In this document: in pieces, positions 35,538-44,907 of the stretch
How the letters are laid out: every line of letters begins with the position of its first letter
Position numbering within the stretch: position 1 is the stretch's first letter
DNA from: Caulobacter sp.
Lineage (GTDB): Bacteria; Pseudomonadota; Alphaproteobacteria; Caulobacterales; Caulobacteraceae
Direction of reading: 5' to 3'
Length of the DNA stretch: 64,000 nt
Assembly (NCBI RefSeq): GCF_017744445.1
Contig: NZ_JAGIBH010000011.1
Coordinates: 62,001 to 126,000 of the forward strand
The notes under the pieces: model-generated
Seen by the model: only the letters and a program-made list of their open reading frames with translations
The model's database searches: none
Told to the model about the DNA's origin: nothing
Translations under genes and position numbers: made by a program

Positions 35538-36422
35538 ATGTCCGACACCGCTATTCGTCCGCGCCGCAGCGCGCTTTACATGCCCGCCTCCAACGCCAAG
35601 GCGGTCGAGAAGGCTCGCACCCTCCCCGCCGACATCATCATCCTGGACCTGGAGGACGCCGTCGCGCCCGAGAGCAAGCCTGCGGCGCGCGAGGCGGCCG
35701 TGGCGGCGGTCAGGGCCGGGGGCTTTGGGCCGCGCGAGGTGGTGATCCGGGTCAACGGCCTGGATACCCCCTGGGGCGCCGAAGACCTGGCCGCCGCCCG
35801 CGAGGCCGGGCCGGACGCGGTGCTGGTCCCCAAGGTGGACGATGCGGCCGATGTGCGCCTGTACGACCAGCATCTGAACGGCGCGCCGCCGCATACCCGC
35901 CTCTGGGCCATGATCGAGACCGCCAAGGCCGCCTTCCACCTGTGGGAGATCGCCGGCGCGGTCCATGGCACGCGGCTGTCGACCTGGGTCATGGGCGTCA
36001 ACGATTTCGCCAAGGAGATGCGGGCCCGCCAGACCCCGGATCGCGCGCCGTTCCTGCCGCTGCTGACCCTGTCGGTGGCGGCCGCCCGCGCCCATGGCCT
36101 GACCATCCTGGACGGGGTGCACAACGACATCGAGGACCTGGCGGCGCTGGAGGCGGTCTGCGTGCAGGGCGTCGACTTCGGTTTCGACGGCAAGACCCTG
36201 ATCCATCCCAAGCACCTGGAGATCTGCAACCGGGTGTTCTCGCCCTCGCCCGAGGACCTGGCCTGGAGCCGTGCGGTGATCGCCGCCTTCAACGCGCCCG
36301 AAAATTCTGGCAAAGGCGCCTTGCGGGTGGACGGCAAGATGGCCGAACGTCTGCATCTGGCGCAGGCCGAGCGCCTGGTCGCGGTGGCGGAGGCTATCGC
36401 GGCGAGGTCGGCGGGCGCCTAG
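35538..36422 (+). CDS. CitE/HpaI-type aldolase-lyase (malyl-CoA lyase-like)
   Basis: A 294-residue HpcH/HpaI TIM barrel: RRSALYMPASNAKAVEKA, ILDLEDAVAP, VVIRVNGLDTPWG, AMIETAKA (metal Glu) and GFDGKTLIHPKHLE. CitE-like proteins of this length cleave or hydrolyse malyl-CoA or citramalyl-CoA type esters. The mesaconyl-CoA hydratase gene 1.4 kb away suggests action on methylmalyl-CoA or malyl-CoA; lyase versus thioesterase cannot be told by eye. Start 35538 follows GGGAGTTCTCGC. Confidence 0.85.
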   Translation: MSDTAIRPRRSALYMPASNAKAVEKARTLPADIIILDLEDAVAPESKPAAREAAVAAVRAGGFGPREVVIRVNGLDTPWGAEDLAAAREAGPDAVLVPKVDDAADVRLYDQHLNGAPPHTRLWAMIETAKAAFHLWEIAGAVHGTRLSTWVMGVNDFAKEMRARQTPDRAPFLPLLTLSVAAARAHGLTILDGVHNDIEDLAALEAVCVQGVDFGFDGKTLIHPKHLEICNRVFSPSPEDLAWSRAVIAAFNAPENSGKGALRVDGKMAERLHLAQAERLVAVAEAIAARSAGA

Positions 36423-36442
36423 GGGGCAGTTGAAGGTTTCTG

Positions 36443-37411
36443 ATGCGGGCTATCGTTCTCTCCGTCGTCATGGTCGCCAGCCCCGCGCTGGCGCAGACCC
36501 CGGCAGCGCCCGCACCGGTTCCGCAGGTGGCGACGCCTCCGGTCAGTGACGCGCCTGTCAGCACGGCGCCGGCTCAACCTGGTCCCGAGGTCCCGCAGGC
36601 GATCGACCCGCTGGCCGACCTGATCTCGCAGAGCGCCCAGACCACCGACGAGGAAGAGGCCGAGACGGCCAACAAGCCCGCGCCCAAGCATCGCGGCACG
36701 ATCCTGCCGATCCCGCCGCCCGAAGCGACCGTGGCCCCGGACGGAAGCCCGACCCGAGCCCAGGTCTACGAGATGCGGGTCAAGGGCTCGGTGGCGGCCG
36801 CCCAGAGCCTGCAAGGTCCGCTGGACGGCGGCTGGAACGTCAACGGCGCGAACGGCGGCCAGATCTACGCCTTGCAGATCGTCGACAAGGCCGGCGGCTA
36901 TGGCGAGCTGGAAGGCGCCTGGCGCGACCTGCGCCGGCCCGGCAGCGTCGGCTCGACCGGCCTGGTCGAGGACCTGCGCCGCGAGGGCGACGCCGTCGTC
37001 GCGCGCTTCAGCCCCAAGGTCGGCCAATCCTCGGTCCTGACCCTGCGGCCGTCCGGCTATGAGCGCTGGTCCGGCGAGCTGGTCGAGGACGGGGCGACCG
37101 TGGCGGTGGTGGCCGAGCACATTCTCCCGCAGGCCCCGCCCGGCTATGAGACCGATCGGCGCGGACCCTATGTCTGGCCGGTCGCCCAGCGCGCCGCCGT
37201 CAGCCGTCCGGCTCCCGCCGCCCCGGCCTGCTCGACCAAGGGCAAGAAGGGCAAGGCGCTGAAGGCCGCCAAGGCCAAATGCGCGGCGGCGGCCAAGAAG
37301 TCCAAGGGCTCGACCGCCAAGAAGGGCAAGGGCGGCAAGGCGTCCAAGGCCACCGCCGCCAAGCGCGGCAAGGCGACGGCCAAGAAGAGTTCAGCGAAGA
37401 AGCGGCGCTAG
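36443..37411 (+). CDS. Exported protein with Pro-rich N-part and histone-like Lys/Ala tail
   Basis: A 322-residue protein. Signal peptide (MRAIVLSVVMVASPALAQ), a Pro/Ala/Val-rich region to about residue 60, a folded part at about 95-240 (GPLDGGWNVNGANGGQIYAL, YGELEGAWRDLRRP, VLTLRPSGYERWSGEL), then about 60 residues of Lys/Ala/Gly repeats (KGKKGKALKAAKAKCAAAAK...). The folded part looks like a small beta-sandwich; the basic tail might bind acidic surface polymers. Family not recognised. Confidence 0.75.
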   Translation: MRAIVLSVVMVASPALAQTPAAPAPVPQVATPPVSDAPVSTAPAQPGPEVPQAIDPLADLISQSAQTTDEEEAETANKPAPKHRGTILPIPPPEATVAPDGSPTRAQVYEMRVKGSVAAAQSLQGPLDGGWNVNGANGGQIYALQIVDKAGGYGELEGAWRDLRRPGSVGSTGLVEDLRREGDAVVARFSPKVGQSSVLTLRPSGYERWSGELVEDGATVAVVAEHILPQAPPGYETDRRGPYVWPVAQRAAVSRPAPAAPACSTKGKKGKALKAAKAKCAAAAKKSKGSTAKKGKGGKASKATAAKRGKATAKKSSAKKRR

Positions 37412-37845
37412 GCCTTCAGGGCCTTCCGCGCCGCCGCGATCGGCGCGGCCAGGGCTTCGGTCGAATAGACGTCGGCCGGGCTGTGGCCCCAGACGGGACC
37501 GGGCCAGGCCGGATCGGCTTTGCGGCGACCCACGACATGGACGTGCAGCTGGGCGGTGACATTGCCCAGGGCGCCGACGTTCAGCTTGTCGACCGCCAGG
37601 CCCAGCGCCGCCCCGACCGCGCGGACGGCGGTTCCGGCCAGGACGATCTCCTCCATCAGCTGGATCCGATGGGCGGTGTCCAGCTCCTCGATCTCGCGGA
37701 GATCGGGCTGACGGGGGATCAGCACGAGCCACGGATAACGGGCGTCGTCCTGCAACCTGGCCTGGCAGAGCGGCAGGTCCGCCACCATATGCGACGTGGC
37801 GGCGAAGGCGGGGTCGAGAATGAAAGCTTGCTTGTCTTCAGCCAC
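37408..37845 (-). CDS. HIT-family nucleotide hydrolase/transferase
   Basis: A 145-residue HIT domain protein with YPWLVLIPRQPDLREIEEL and the catalytic QLHVHVVGRR near residue 107, followed by DPAWPGPVWG, which is typical of an alphaproteobacterial HIT subgroup. The family hydrolyses nucleotide phosphoesters such as Ap4A. The GTG start at 37845 overlaps the mch stop by 8 nt, so it is co-translated with mch. Its stop overlaps that of the convergent gene by 4 nt. Confidence 0.88.
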   Translation of the reverse strand: MAEDKQAFILDPAFAATSHMVADLPLCQARLQDDARYPWLVLIPRQPDLREIEELDTAHRIQLMEEIVLAGTAVRAVGAALGLAVDKLNVGALGNVTAQLHVHVVGRRKADPAWPGPVWGHSPADVYSTEALAAPIAAARKALKA

Positions 37846-38884
37846 GTTTCGGAACCGCCGCCCAATAGTCGAAGTCGAGAATGACCGCCGGATCGTAGAC
37901 CCCTTCGCCATCCTTGTCCGGGAAGTCCGCGCAGGGCCGGTCCTTCGTGGCGACCAATCGCAGCCGCAAGGCCCCGACCTCACCCAGGTCGGCCTTGTCC
38001 AGCACCTCGCTCCAGGCGAACACCGTGCCGCCGGCGAAGAACGGGGCCACGTGCCGCCCGCCGTTGATGGCCAGGATCAGGCCAGCGTTCTGCAAGCCGT
38101 TGAACGACAGCGCCTTGGCGGTCGAGATCACCACCCCGCCATAGATCAGCCGTTTGCCCGACGGGTCCTGGCTGCGTTCGAAGGCGTTGAAATGGACCTT
38201 GGCCGTATTCTGCCACAGCCGCGTGGCCATCTGGTGTTCGGCCTCTTCCACCGCCATGCCGTCGACATGGTCGATCTTCTCGCCGACCGCATAGTCCTCG
38301 AAGGCGTGCGGCGCGCCGGCCAGGGCCCAGTCATAGCCGCTGAAATCCAGGCCTGGCGGGATCACCAGATCGGCCGGCGCCACCGCCGCCGACAGGGTCG
38401 GGACCGCCTGCTCGGCGACCTGCGCCGCCGGATCGCGTTTTCGCACCATCACCCAGCGCACATAGCTCAGCACCGCCTCGCCACGCTGGTTGGTCCCGGT
38501 CGTGCGCACATAGACGACGCCGGTCTTGCCGTTGGAGTTCTCCTTCAGACCGATCACGTCCGAGACGGCGCTCAGGGTGTCGCCGGGAAAGACGGGCGCC
38601 AGGAACCGGCCCTCGGCATAGCCCAGATTGGCCACCGCGTTCAGGCTGATATCCGGCACGGTCTTGCCGAACACGACGTGGAAGGCGATCAGCGGATCGA
38701 CCGGCGCGGCGGGAAGGCCACAGCTCTTGGCGAATTCATCGGACGAGAACAGCGAAAAGCGCGGTCCATAAAGCGCCGTGTACAGCGCGACATCGCCCGC
38801 CGTGATCGTCCGCGGCGTGGCGTGGACCAGTCTCTGGCCCAGCTTGAAGTGCTCGAAGAAATGGCCCGGATCGGTCTTGCTCAT
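37838..38884 (-). CDS. mch: Mesaconyl-CoA hydratase (double MaoC fold)
   Basis: A 348-residue two-domain hot-dog dehydratase. MSKTDPGHFFEHFKLGQ, VHATPRTITAGDVALYTALY, FHVVFGKTVPDISLNAVANL, KIDHVDGMAVEEAEHQMATR and VATKDRPCADFP agree closely with the Mch of the ethylmalonyl-CoA pathway as I remember the Rhodobacter enzyme. It hydrates mesaconyl-CoA to methylmalyl-CoA. A CitE-like aldolase and mdh are neighbours, but ccr, ecm and mcm are not in this window. First gene of a two-gene unit with the HIT protein. Confidence 0.88.
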   Translation of the reverse strand: MSKTDPGHFFEHFKLGQRLVHATPRTITAGDVALYTALYGPRFSLFSSDEFAKSCGLPAAPVDPLIAFHVVFGKTVPDISLNAVANLGYAEGRFLAPVFPGDTLSAVSDVIGLKENSNGKTGVVYVRTTGTNQRGEAVLSYVRWVMVRKRDPAAQVAEQAVPTLSAAVAPADLVIPPGLDFSGYDWALAGAPHAFEDYAVGEKIDHVDGMAVEEAEHQMATRLWQNTAKVHFNAFERSQDPSGKRLIYGGVVISTAKALSFNGLQNAGLILAINGGRHVAPFFAGGTVFAWSEVLDKADLGEVGALRLRLVATKDRPCADFPDKDGEGVYDPAVILDFDYWAAVPKRG

Positions 38885-38974
38885 GTCCGGTTCCTCTTAT
38901 CGTTGTTCACCCATCATTGCCGCAGTGCAGCGAAACCGGAAAGAGGGCTTGAGACTGAGCCGCTACGGGTCTAG

Positions 38975-39982
<1,008 letters not shown>

Positions 39983-40008
39983 GACTTCAGACTCAAGCTG
40001 ATACGAGA

Positions 40009-40038
40009 AGGGCGGCTCCCCATGGAGCCGCCCTTTTT
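40009..40038 (+). terminator. Terminator of mdh
   Basis: AGGGCGGCTCC (40009-40019) pairs perfectly with GGAGCCGCCCT (40024-40034), then TTTT. It begins 26 bases after the mdh stop and abuts the convergent CBS gene. Confidence 0.9.
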
Positions 40039-40042
40039 GTTT

Positions 40043-40474
40043 CTAGTGCGCCGCGTCGCCCGGCTCCTGGGAGATCTCTTCCAGGGTCTTGCCGACCTGC
40101 TTGGCGCCATAGTCCTTGGCCACGTCGCCCAGCGACAGGATGCCGGTCAGGTTGCCGGAGTCGTTGAGCACGACCAGGCGGCGGACCTGATTGTTGGCCA
40201 TCTTGGCGGTGGCGTCGGCCAGGATGTCGTCTTCCTTCACGCTCAGCACCTCGCCGTCGGACATGACGTCCGAGACGGCGCTGTCGAAGCTTCGGCCTTC
40301 GGCGACCACGCGCAGGACGATGTCGCGGTCGGTGACCAGGCCGACGACCTTGCCGTTGTCGACGACCGGCACCACGCCGCTGTCGACCTTGGCCATGGTC
40401 TCGGCGACCTTGCGGATGCTGTCGGTAGGACGGGCGACCGAGACCTGGCTGGTCATGGCGTCGCTGACTTTCAT
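40043..40474 (-). CDS. CBS-domain pair protein
   Basis: A 143-residue protein made of two CBS domains (MTSQVSVARPTDSIRKVAET ... VDNGKVVGLVTDRDIVLRV; MSDGEVLSVKEDDILADATA ... SGNLTGILSLGDVAKDYG). Such stand-alone pairs bind adenosyl nucleotides and act as energy or stress sensors. Start at 40474 with GAGG 5 bases upstream; the earlier Met at 40486 lacks this. Single gene. Confidence 0.88.
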   Translation of the reverse strand: MKVSDAMTSQVSVARPTDSIRKVAETMAKVDSGVVPVVDNGKVVGLVTDRDIVLRVVAEGRSFDSAVSDVMSDGEVLSVKEDDILADATAKMANNQVRRLVVLNDSGNLTGILSLGDVAKDYGAKQVGKTLEEISQEPGDAAH

Positions 40475-40593
40475 GGCAAACCTCATGGGTTGGGAATTCC
40501 GAGGCTCTAAAACCCACAGCTTGCGCCAACCGTTCCGCTTCCGGTCGTCACACGCCCGTCCTATCTAGGCGCATCTTCCTTTCGGAGCTTTCC

Positions 40594-41100
40594 ATGTCGA
40601 TCTCGATCCACCAGGCCAGCGTGCCCGTCTTCGTCCAGGGCCTGAAGGGTCTGAAGGGTGTGCTGACCAAGGCCGCCGCCCTGGTCGAGGCCAAGAAGTG
40701 GGACCCCGACGCCCTGCTGAAGGCGCGCCTGTACCCCGACATGTTCCCGTTGATCCGCCAGGTGCAGATCGCCACCGACTTCGCCAAGGGCGGCGCCGCG
40801 CGCCTCGCTCAAGCCGAGGTGCCGGCTTGGGACGATGTCGAGACCTCGTTCGAGGACCTGATCGCCCGCGTCGACCGCGCCATCGCCTTTGTCGAAGGCC
40901 TGGATGTCGCCGCCTTCGAGGGCGGCGAGGCGCGTGACGTCCAGCTGGTCCACCGTGGCGAGACCAAGACCTTCAACGGCCTGGACTATCTGCAGGGCCA
41001 AGCGATGCCGAACTTCTTCTTCCACATCACCACCGCCTACGCGATCCTGCGCCACAACGGCGTCGAGGTCGGCAAGCGCGACTTCCTGGGCACGGCGTAA
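40594..41100 (+). CDS. DUF1993 family protein (DinB-like fold)
   Basis: A 168-residue protein with SVPVFVQGLKGLKGVLTKA, RLYPDMFPLIRQVQIATDFAK, ETKTFNGLDYLQGQAMPNFF and FHITTAYAILRHNGVEVGKRDFLG, all typical of DUF1993. The fold is predicted to be a DinB-like four-helix bundle. Function unknown. RBS-like GGAGCTTTCC lies before 40594. Confidence 0.9.
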   Translation: MSISIHQASVPVFVQGLKGLKGVLTKAAALVEAKKWDPDALLKARLYPDMFPLIRQVQIATDFAKGGAARLAQAEVPAWDDVETSFEDLIARVDRAIAFVEGLDVAAFEGGEARDVQLVHRGETKTFNGLDYLQGQAMPNFFFHITTAYAILRHNGVEVGKRDFLGTA

Positions 41101-41117
41101 GCCTTTACCCCACACCC

Positions 41118-41245
41118 ATCCGTTTCCCCGGCGAAAGCCGGGGTCCAGATCCCAGGGCGTTGGGCTGATTGGAAAAGCTCATCGCTCTTGGAGTCCGCCA
41201 CAGCGCTTTTCCATCTGGGTCCCGGCTTTCGCCGGGAAGACGGAT
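41118..41245. repeat. Palindromic repeat, GGCGAAAGCC family, copy 1
   Basis: ATCCGTTTCCCCGGCGAAAG... at 41118-41150 is inverted as ...CTTTCGCCGGGAAGACGGAT at 41213-41245, with an inner GGAAAAGC/GCTTTTCC pair. Each arm is also a hairpin (CCGGC-GAAA-GCCGG). Two more copies are at 60963 and 62731. With the ffh leader hairpins it makes up the 403-bp gap 41101-41503. Confidence 0.85.
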
Positions 41246-41377
41246 TTGAGGGTCTCTTTTGACTCTTTCAGCTTTTTGAGACATAAGCCCCGGCTTCCGG
41301 CGCTTTATCAGCAGCGCCTCCACCGTCACGACCCCGGCCTGTTAGCGCAGGATTCATCCGGACGAGGACGGCGAGGA

Positions 41378-41489
41378 CCCCCGTCGACGTGATCGTCCAC
41401 GGGGGCTGATCGCGTTTGGCCACCGCCTGCTTGCGAGCAGGCGGCGTCTTAGGAATCGAGCATGACGTCCGTCATGCTCGGGTGTTTTT
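41378..41489 (+). promoter_or_regulatory. ffh leader with three hairpins, the last terminator-like
   Basis: Hairpins: CCCCCGT/ACGGGGG at 41378-41405; CCGCCTGCT-TGCG-AGCAGGCGG at 41423-41444; and CGAGCATGACG-TC-CGTCATGCTCG at 41457-41480 followed by GGTG and TTTTT (41485-41489). The last is an intrinsic-terminator shape ending 14 bases before the ffh ATG. It may be an attenuator of the ffh-rpsP-rimM operon or the end of an upstream small RNA. Confidence 0.6.
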
Positions 41490-41503
41490 ACTCAGGGTTC
41501 GAC

Positions 41504-43033
41504 ATGTTCGACGGCCTTACAGAGCGACTTTCAGGCGTCTTCGATCGCCTCGGCGGTCGCGGCGTGCTGTCCGAAAAGGACATCGACGAGGCGCTGCGCG
41601 AGGTCCGCGTCGCCCTGCTCGAGGCCGACGTCGCCCTGCCGGTCGTCAAGGACTTCATCAGCAAGGCCAAGGAACTGGCCGCGGGCGAGTCCGTCATCCG
41701 CTCGGTCAAGCCGGCCGACCAGGTGGTCAAGATCGTCTATGACGGCCTGGTCGAGATGCTGGGCGGCGAAGCGCCGACCGGCCTGACCCTGGCGCTGAAC
41801 CCGCCGTCGGTCATCCTGATGGCCGGCCTGCAGGGCTCGGGCAAGACCACCACCACCGGCAAGCTGGCCCTGCGTCTGAGCAAGACCGAGCGCAAGAAGG
41901 TGCTGGTCGCCTCACTCGATACCCGTCGTCCGGCCGCCATGGAGCAGCTGGCGACCCTGGCCAAGCAGGTCGAGGTCGAGAGCCTGCCGATCGTCGCCGG
42001 CCAGAGCGCGCCGGACATCGCCAAGCGGGCCATGAGCGTGGCCAAGCTGGGCGGCTACGACGTCCTGATCCTAGACACCGCCGGCCGCACCACGCTGGAC
42101 GAGGCGATGATGAGCGAAGCGGCGGAAATCGCCCGCATCGCCACGCCCACCGAGACTATCCTGGTCGCCGACAGCCTGACGGGTCAGGACGCCGTGCGCA
42201 CCGCCAAGGCGTTCCACGAGCGCCTGCCGCTCACGGGCCTGATCCTGACCCGCGCCGACGGCGACGGCCGGGGCGGCGCGGCGCTGTCGATGCGCCACGT
42301 CACCGGCCTGCCGATCAAGTTCCTGGGCGCCGGCGAAAAGATCGACCAGCTGGACGTGTTCGACGCTCGCCGCGTCGCCGGCCGCATCCTGGGCCAGGGC
42401 GACGTCGTGGCGCTGGTCGAGAAGGCCGCGGCCGACCTCGACCATGCCGAAGCCGAGCGCATGGCCAAGAAGCTGGCCAAGGGCAAGTTCGACCTGGACG
42501 ACCTGGCCGCCCAACTGCGCCAGATGCAGAAGATGGGCGGCATGGAAGGCATCATGGGCCTGCTGCCCGGTGTCCAGAAGGTCAAGAAGCAGATCTCCGA
42601 GAGCGGGATCGACGACAGCATCTTCCGTCGCCAGCAGGCGATCATCAGCTCGATGACCAAGGAAGAGCGCAAGAAGCCCGACATCCTGGCCGCCTCGCGC
42701 AAGCGCCGCATCGCCGCCGGTTCGGGCGTCGACGTCGCCGAGATCAACCGCCTGCTCAAGCAGCACCGCCAGATGGCCGACATGTTCAAGGCCATGTCCA
42801 AGGATGGCGGCAAGGGCCTGGCCCGCATGGCTCAGATGATGGGCGGCGGCGACATGGCGCGCATGAAAAACATGGGCGGCGGCAAGATGCCCGCCGTCGA
42901 TCCGAATGCAGCGGGAGGCCCTGGCGGCGTCCCGGGGCTGCCCGGTCTGCCGGGCCTCGGGGGCGGCGGCGACGCCAAGCCCAACCCTCTCTCCGGCCTG
43001 GGCCTGCCCGGCTTCAACCCGTTCAAGAAATAG
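41504..43033 (+). CDS. ffh: Signal recognition particle protein Ffh
   Basis: A 509-residue SRP54 GTPase. N-domain (MFDGLTERLSGVFDRLGGRG), G-domain (GLQGSGKTTTTGKLA at about residue 107; DTRRPAAMEQL; DTAGR; TRADGDGRGG) and a Met-rich M-domain from about 325 (MQKMGGMEGIMGLLPG, MTKEERKKPDIL, SRKRRIAAGSG) that binds SRP RNA and signal peptides. A Gly/Pro-rich tail of about 50 residues ends it. Start at 41504 is the conserved N-terminus. Partner FtsY is at 18089. First gene of the ffh-rpsP-rimM cluster. Confidence 0.97.
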   Translation: MFDGLTERLSGVFDRLGGRGVLSEKDIDEALREVRVALLEADVALPVVKDFISKAKELAAGESVIRSVKPADQVVKIVYDGLVEMLGGEAPTGLTLALNPPSVILMAGLQGSGKTTTTGKLALRLSKTERKKVLVASLDTRRPAAMEQLATLAKQVEVESLPIVAGQSAPDIAKRAMSVAKLGGYDVLILDTAGRTTLDEAMMSEAAEIARIATPTETILVADSLTGQDAVRTAKAFHERLPLTGLILTRADGDGRGGAALSMRHVTGLPIKFLGAGEKIDQLDVFDARRVAGRILGQGDVVALVEKAAADLDHAEAERMAKKLAKGKFDLDDLAAQLRQMQKMGGMEGIMGLLPGVQKVKKQISESGIDDSIFRRQQAIISSMTKEERKKPDILAASRKRRIAAGSGVDVAEINRLLKQHRQMADMFKAMSKDGGKGLARMAQMMGGGDMARMKNMGGGKMPAVDPNAAGGPGGVPGLPGLPGLGGGGDAKPNPLSGLGLPGFNPFKK

Positions 43034-43060
43034 AACTTTAGACCTTAAGGACTACCTCAA

Positions 43061-43585
43061 ATGCTGAAGATCCGTCTCGCCCGTGGCGGCGCCAAGAAGC
43101 GTCCGTACTACTCGATCGTCATCGCCGACAGCCACTCGCCGCGCGATGGCCGCTTCATCGAGAAGGTCGGCACCTACAACCCGCTCCTCAAGAAGGACGA
43201 CGCCAACCGCGTCACCCTGAAGGTCGAGTCGATCCAGGAGTGGCTCAAGAAGGGCGCCCAGCCGACCGACCGTGTCGCCCGCTTCCTGGCCGCTCAAGGC
43301 CTGGTCGCCTGGACCCACGGCAACAACCCGCAAAAGGGCGCTCCGGGCAAGAAGGCGCAAGAGCGCCTGGCCGAGCGCGCTCAGCGTGAAGAAGAGCGCA
43401 AGCAAGCCGAAGAAGACGCCAAGGTCGCCGCCGCCGAAGCCGCTGAAGCCGCCAAGGCCGCCGCTGCTGAAGCCGCCGCCGCCGCTGCTGCTGCTCCGGC
43501 CGCCGAAGAAGCTCCTGCTGAAGAGGCCCCGGCTTCTGAAGAAGTGGCCGCTGAAGCTCCGGCTGAAGAAGCCTCGGAAGGCTAA
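43061..43585 (+). CDS. rpsP: Ribosomal protein bS16 with Ala/Glu extension
   Basis: A 174-residue S16. The canonical domain ([19 protein letters not shown] ... [15 protein letters not shown]) takes the first 88 residues; E. coli S16 has about 82. The rest is a charged helix ([20 protein letters not shown]) and an Ala/Glu/Pro run. Long S16 tails occur in alphaproteobacteria. 27 bases after ffh. Confidence 0.95.
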   Translation: MLKIRLARGGAKKRPYYSIVIADSHSPRDGRFIEKVGTYNPLLKKDDANRVTLKVESIQEWLKKGAQPTDRVARFLAAQGLVAWTHGNNPQKGAPGKKAQERLAERAQREEERKQAEEDAKVAAAEAAEAAKAAAAEAAAAAAAAPAAEEAPAEEAPASEEVAAEAPAEEASEG

Positions 43586-43596
43586 TCAGGGTTCCA

Positions 43597-43627
43597 GCGC
43601 CGCCGTCTCTTTCCGAGGCGGCGGCGC
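43597..43627 (+). other. GC-rich stem-loop between rpsP and rimM
   Basis: GCGCCGCC (43597-43604) pairs with GGCGGCGC (43620-43627). There is no T-run after it, so it may be an mRNA stabiliser or partial attenuator separating highly expressed rpsP from rimM. Confidence 0.5.
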
Positions 43628-43642
43628 GACTCTGTCTGCATC

Positions 43643-44230
43643 ATGGCCGCGACCTCTCCCGATGACCCGATGATCCTGGTCGGCCGCGTGGCCGGCGGCT
43701 TCGGCGTGCGCGGCGAGGTGCGGATCACGACCTATACCGAAGACCCGCTGAGCATCGCGGCCTTCAAGACGCTGAAGCGCCAGGACGGCTCGGCCGCCCT
43801 GACCATCGCCTCGGCCCGCAAGACCAAGGACGGCGTCGTCTGCCGCTGTCCGGGCGTCGAGACCAAGGAAGCGGCCGACGCGCTTCGGGGTCTTCGCCTG
43901 TACGTCCCCCGCTCGGCCCTGCCCGAGCCGGACGAGGACGAATTCTACCTGACCGACCTGGTGGGCCTGTCGGTCCGCCACATCCAGACCGACGTCCTGC
44001 TGGGCCGCGTGAAGAGCGTCCAGAATTTCGGCGCCGGCGACATTCTCGAGATCACCCCCGACCTGGGCGGCCCCACCTGGTACTTGCCGTTCACGCGGGC
44101 GGCTGTGCCGGAGGTCAAGATCGGCGAAGGTCTGATCCTCGCCGACCCGCCGGCTCTGGTCGGCGAGCATGAAGGGCCCTCCGTGGAAGAGGGCTCGGCC
44201 GACGACGAAGAGCTGGGCGAGCGCGACTAA
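43643..44230 (+). CDS. rimM: 16S rRNA processing protein RimM
   Basis: A 195-residue RimM: N-terminal MILVGRVAGGFGVRGEV and GLRLYVPRSALPE, then a PRC barrel (EFYLTDLVGLSV, GRVKSVQNFGAGDILEI, YLPFTRAAVPEV). It assists maturation of the 30S head with S19/S13. An acidic C-terminal tail (about 25 residues) is added. The usual followers trmD and rplS are absent here. Confidence 0.95.
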   Translation: MAATSPDDPMILVGRVAGGFGVRGEVRITTYTEDPLSIAAFKTLKRQDGSAALTIASARKTKDGVVCRCPGVETKEAADALRGLRLYVPRSALPEPDEDEFYLTDLVGLSVRHIQTDVLLGRVKSVQNFGAGDILEITPDLGGPTWYLPFTRAAVPEVKIGEGLILADPPALVGEHEGPSVEEGSADDEELGERD

Positions 44231-44246
44231 TCAGAGGTCTACGGCG

Positions 44247-44810
44247 ATGTCGGACGGAAAGTGGCGGGTCACCGCCTCGCGCATCGTGCATCAGGATCGC
44301 TGGATTCATCTGCGCGCCGACGACTGCGTGACCGACGAGGGCGCGGTGGTCGCGCCCTACTACGTCCTGGAATATCGCGACTGGGTCGAGGTCGTGGCGC
44401 TGGACGCGGCCAACAACGTCCTGCTGGTCCGGCAATATCGCCACGGCTATGGCGACATCTCCACCGAGCTGCCGGCGGGCAACATGGACCCTGGCGAGAC
44501 GGATCCGGTCGGCGCCGCGGCGCGCGAGCTGCTCGAGGAAGCGGGCTGCGCTGGGACCCTGAGCAAGATCGGCGAGAGCCGCTCCAACGCCGCCAGCCAC
44601 AACAACCGCACGCACATCATCCTGGCCCGCGACGTCGTCCGCGTGGCCGAGCCGCACGACGACCCTGGCGAGCGCATCGAAAGCTTCTGGGTCACGCCCG
44701 CCGAGGCGATCCGCATGGCGCTGGATGGCGAGCTGACTAACGGCATGCAGGCGGCGGCCCTGCTGCGCGGCCTGGCGGTCGCCGGGGTGGCGCGGATCGA
44801 GCCGGTCTAG
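44247..44810 (+). CDS. NUDIX hydrolase (ADP-sugar pyrophosphatase type)
   Basis: A 187-residue protein with the Nudix box starting GNMDPGETDPV and continuing RELLEEAGC (about residues 78-100). The region before it, VVALDAANNVLLVRQYRHGY, is like ADP-ribose/ADP-sugar pyrophosphatases. It lies 16 bases after rimM, in the place where trmD is usually found, so it is probably on the same message. Confidence 0.9.
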   Translation: MSDGKWRVTASRIVHQDRWIHLRADDCVTDEGAVVAPYYVLEYRDWVEVVALDAANNVLLVRQYRHGYGDISTELPAGNMDPGETDPVGAAARELLEEAGCAGTLSKIGESRSNAASHNNRTHIILARDVVRVAEPHDDPGERIESFWVTPAEAIRMALDGELTNGMQAAALLRGLAVAGVARIEPV

Positions 44811-44907
44811 CCAAACCCGTCGACGGCGGGGCGGGGCTCATCGCATAGGCTTGGACATCACAGCGCCGCCACGGTTTGTGGCGCATGATCTTTTCCAGGA
44901 AAGCCTG

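Noticed and set aside
41281..41503. A 4.5S/SRP RNA gene next to ffh
   Set aside because: The hairpins are short and separate, and no SRP Alu-less core tetraloop region is present.
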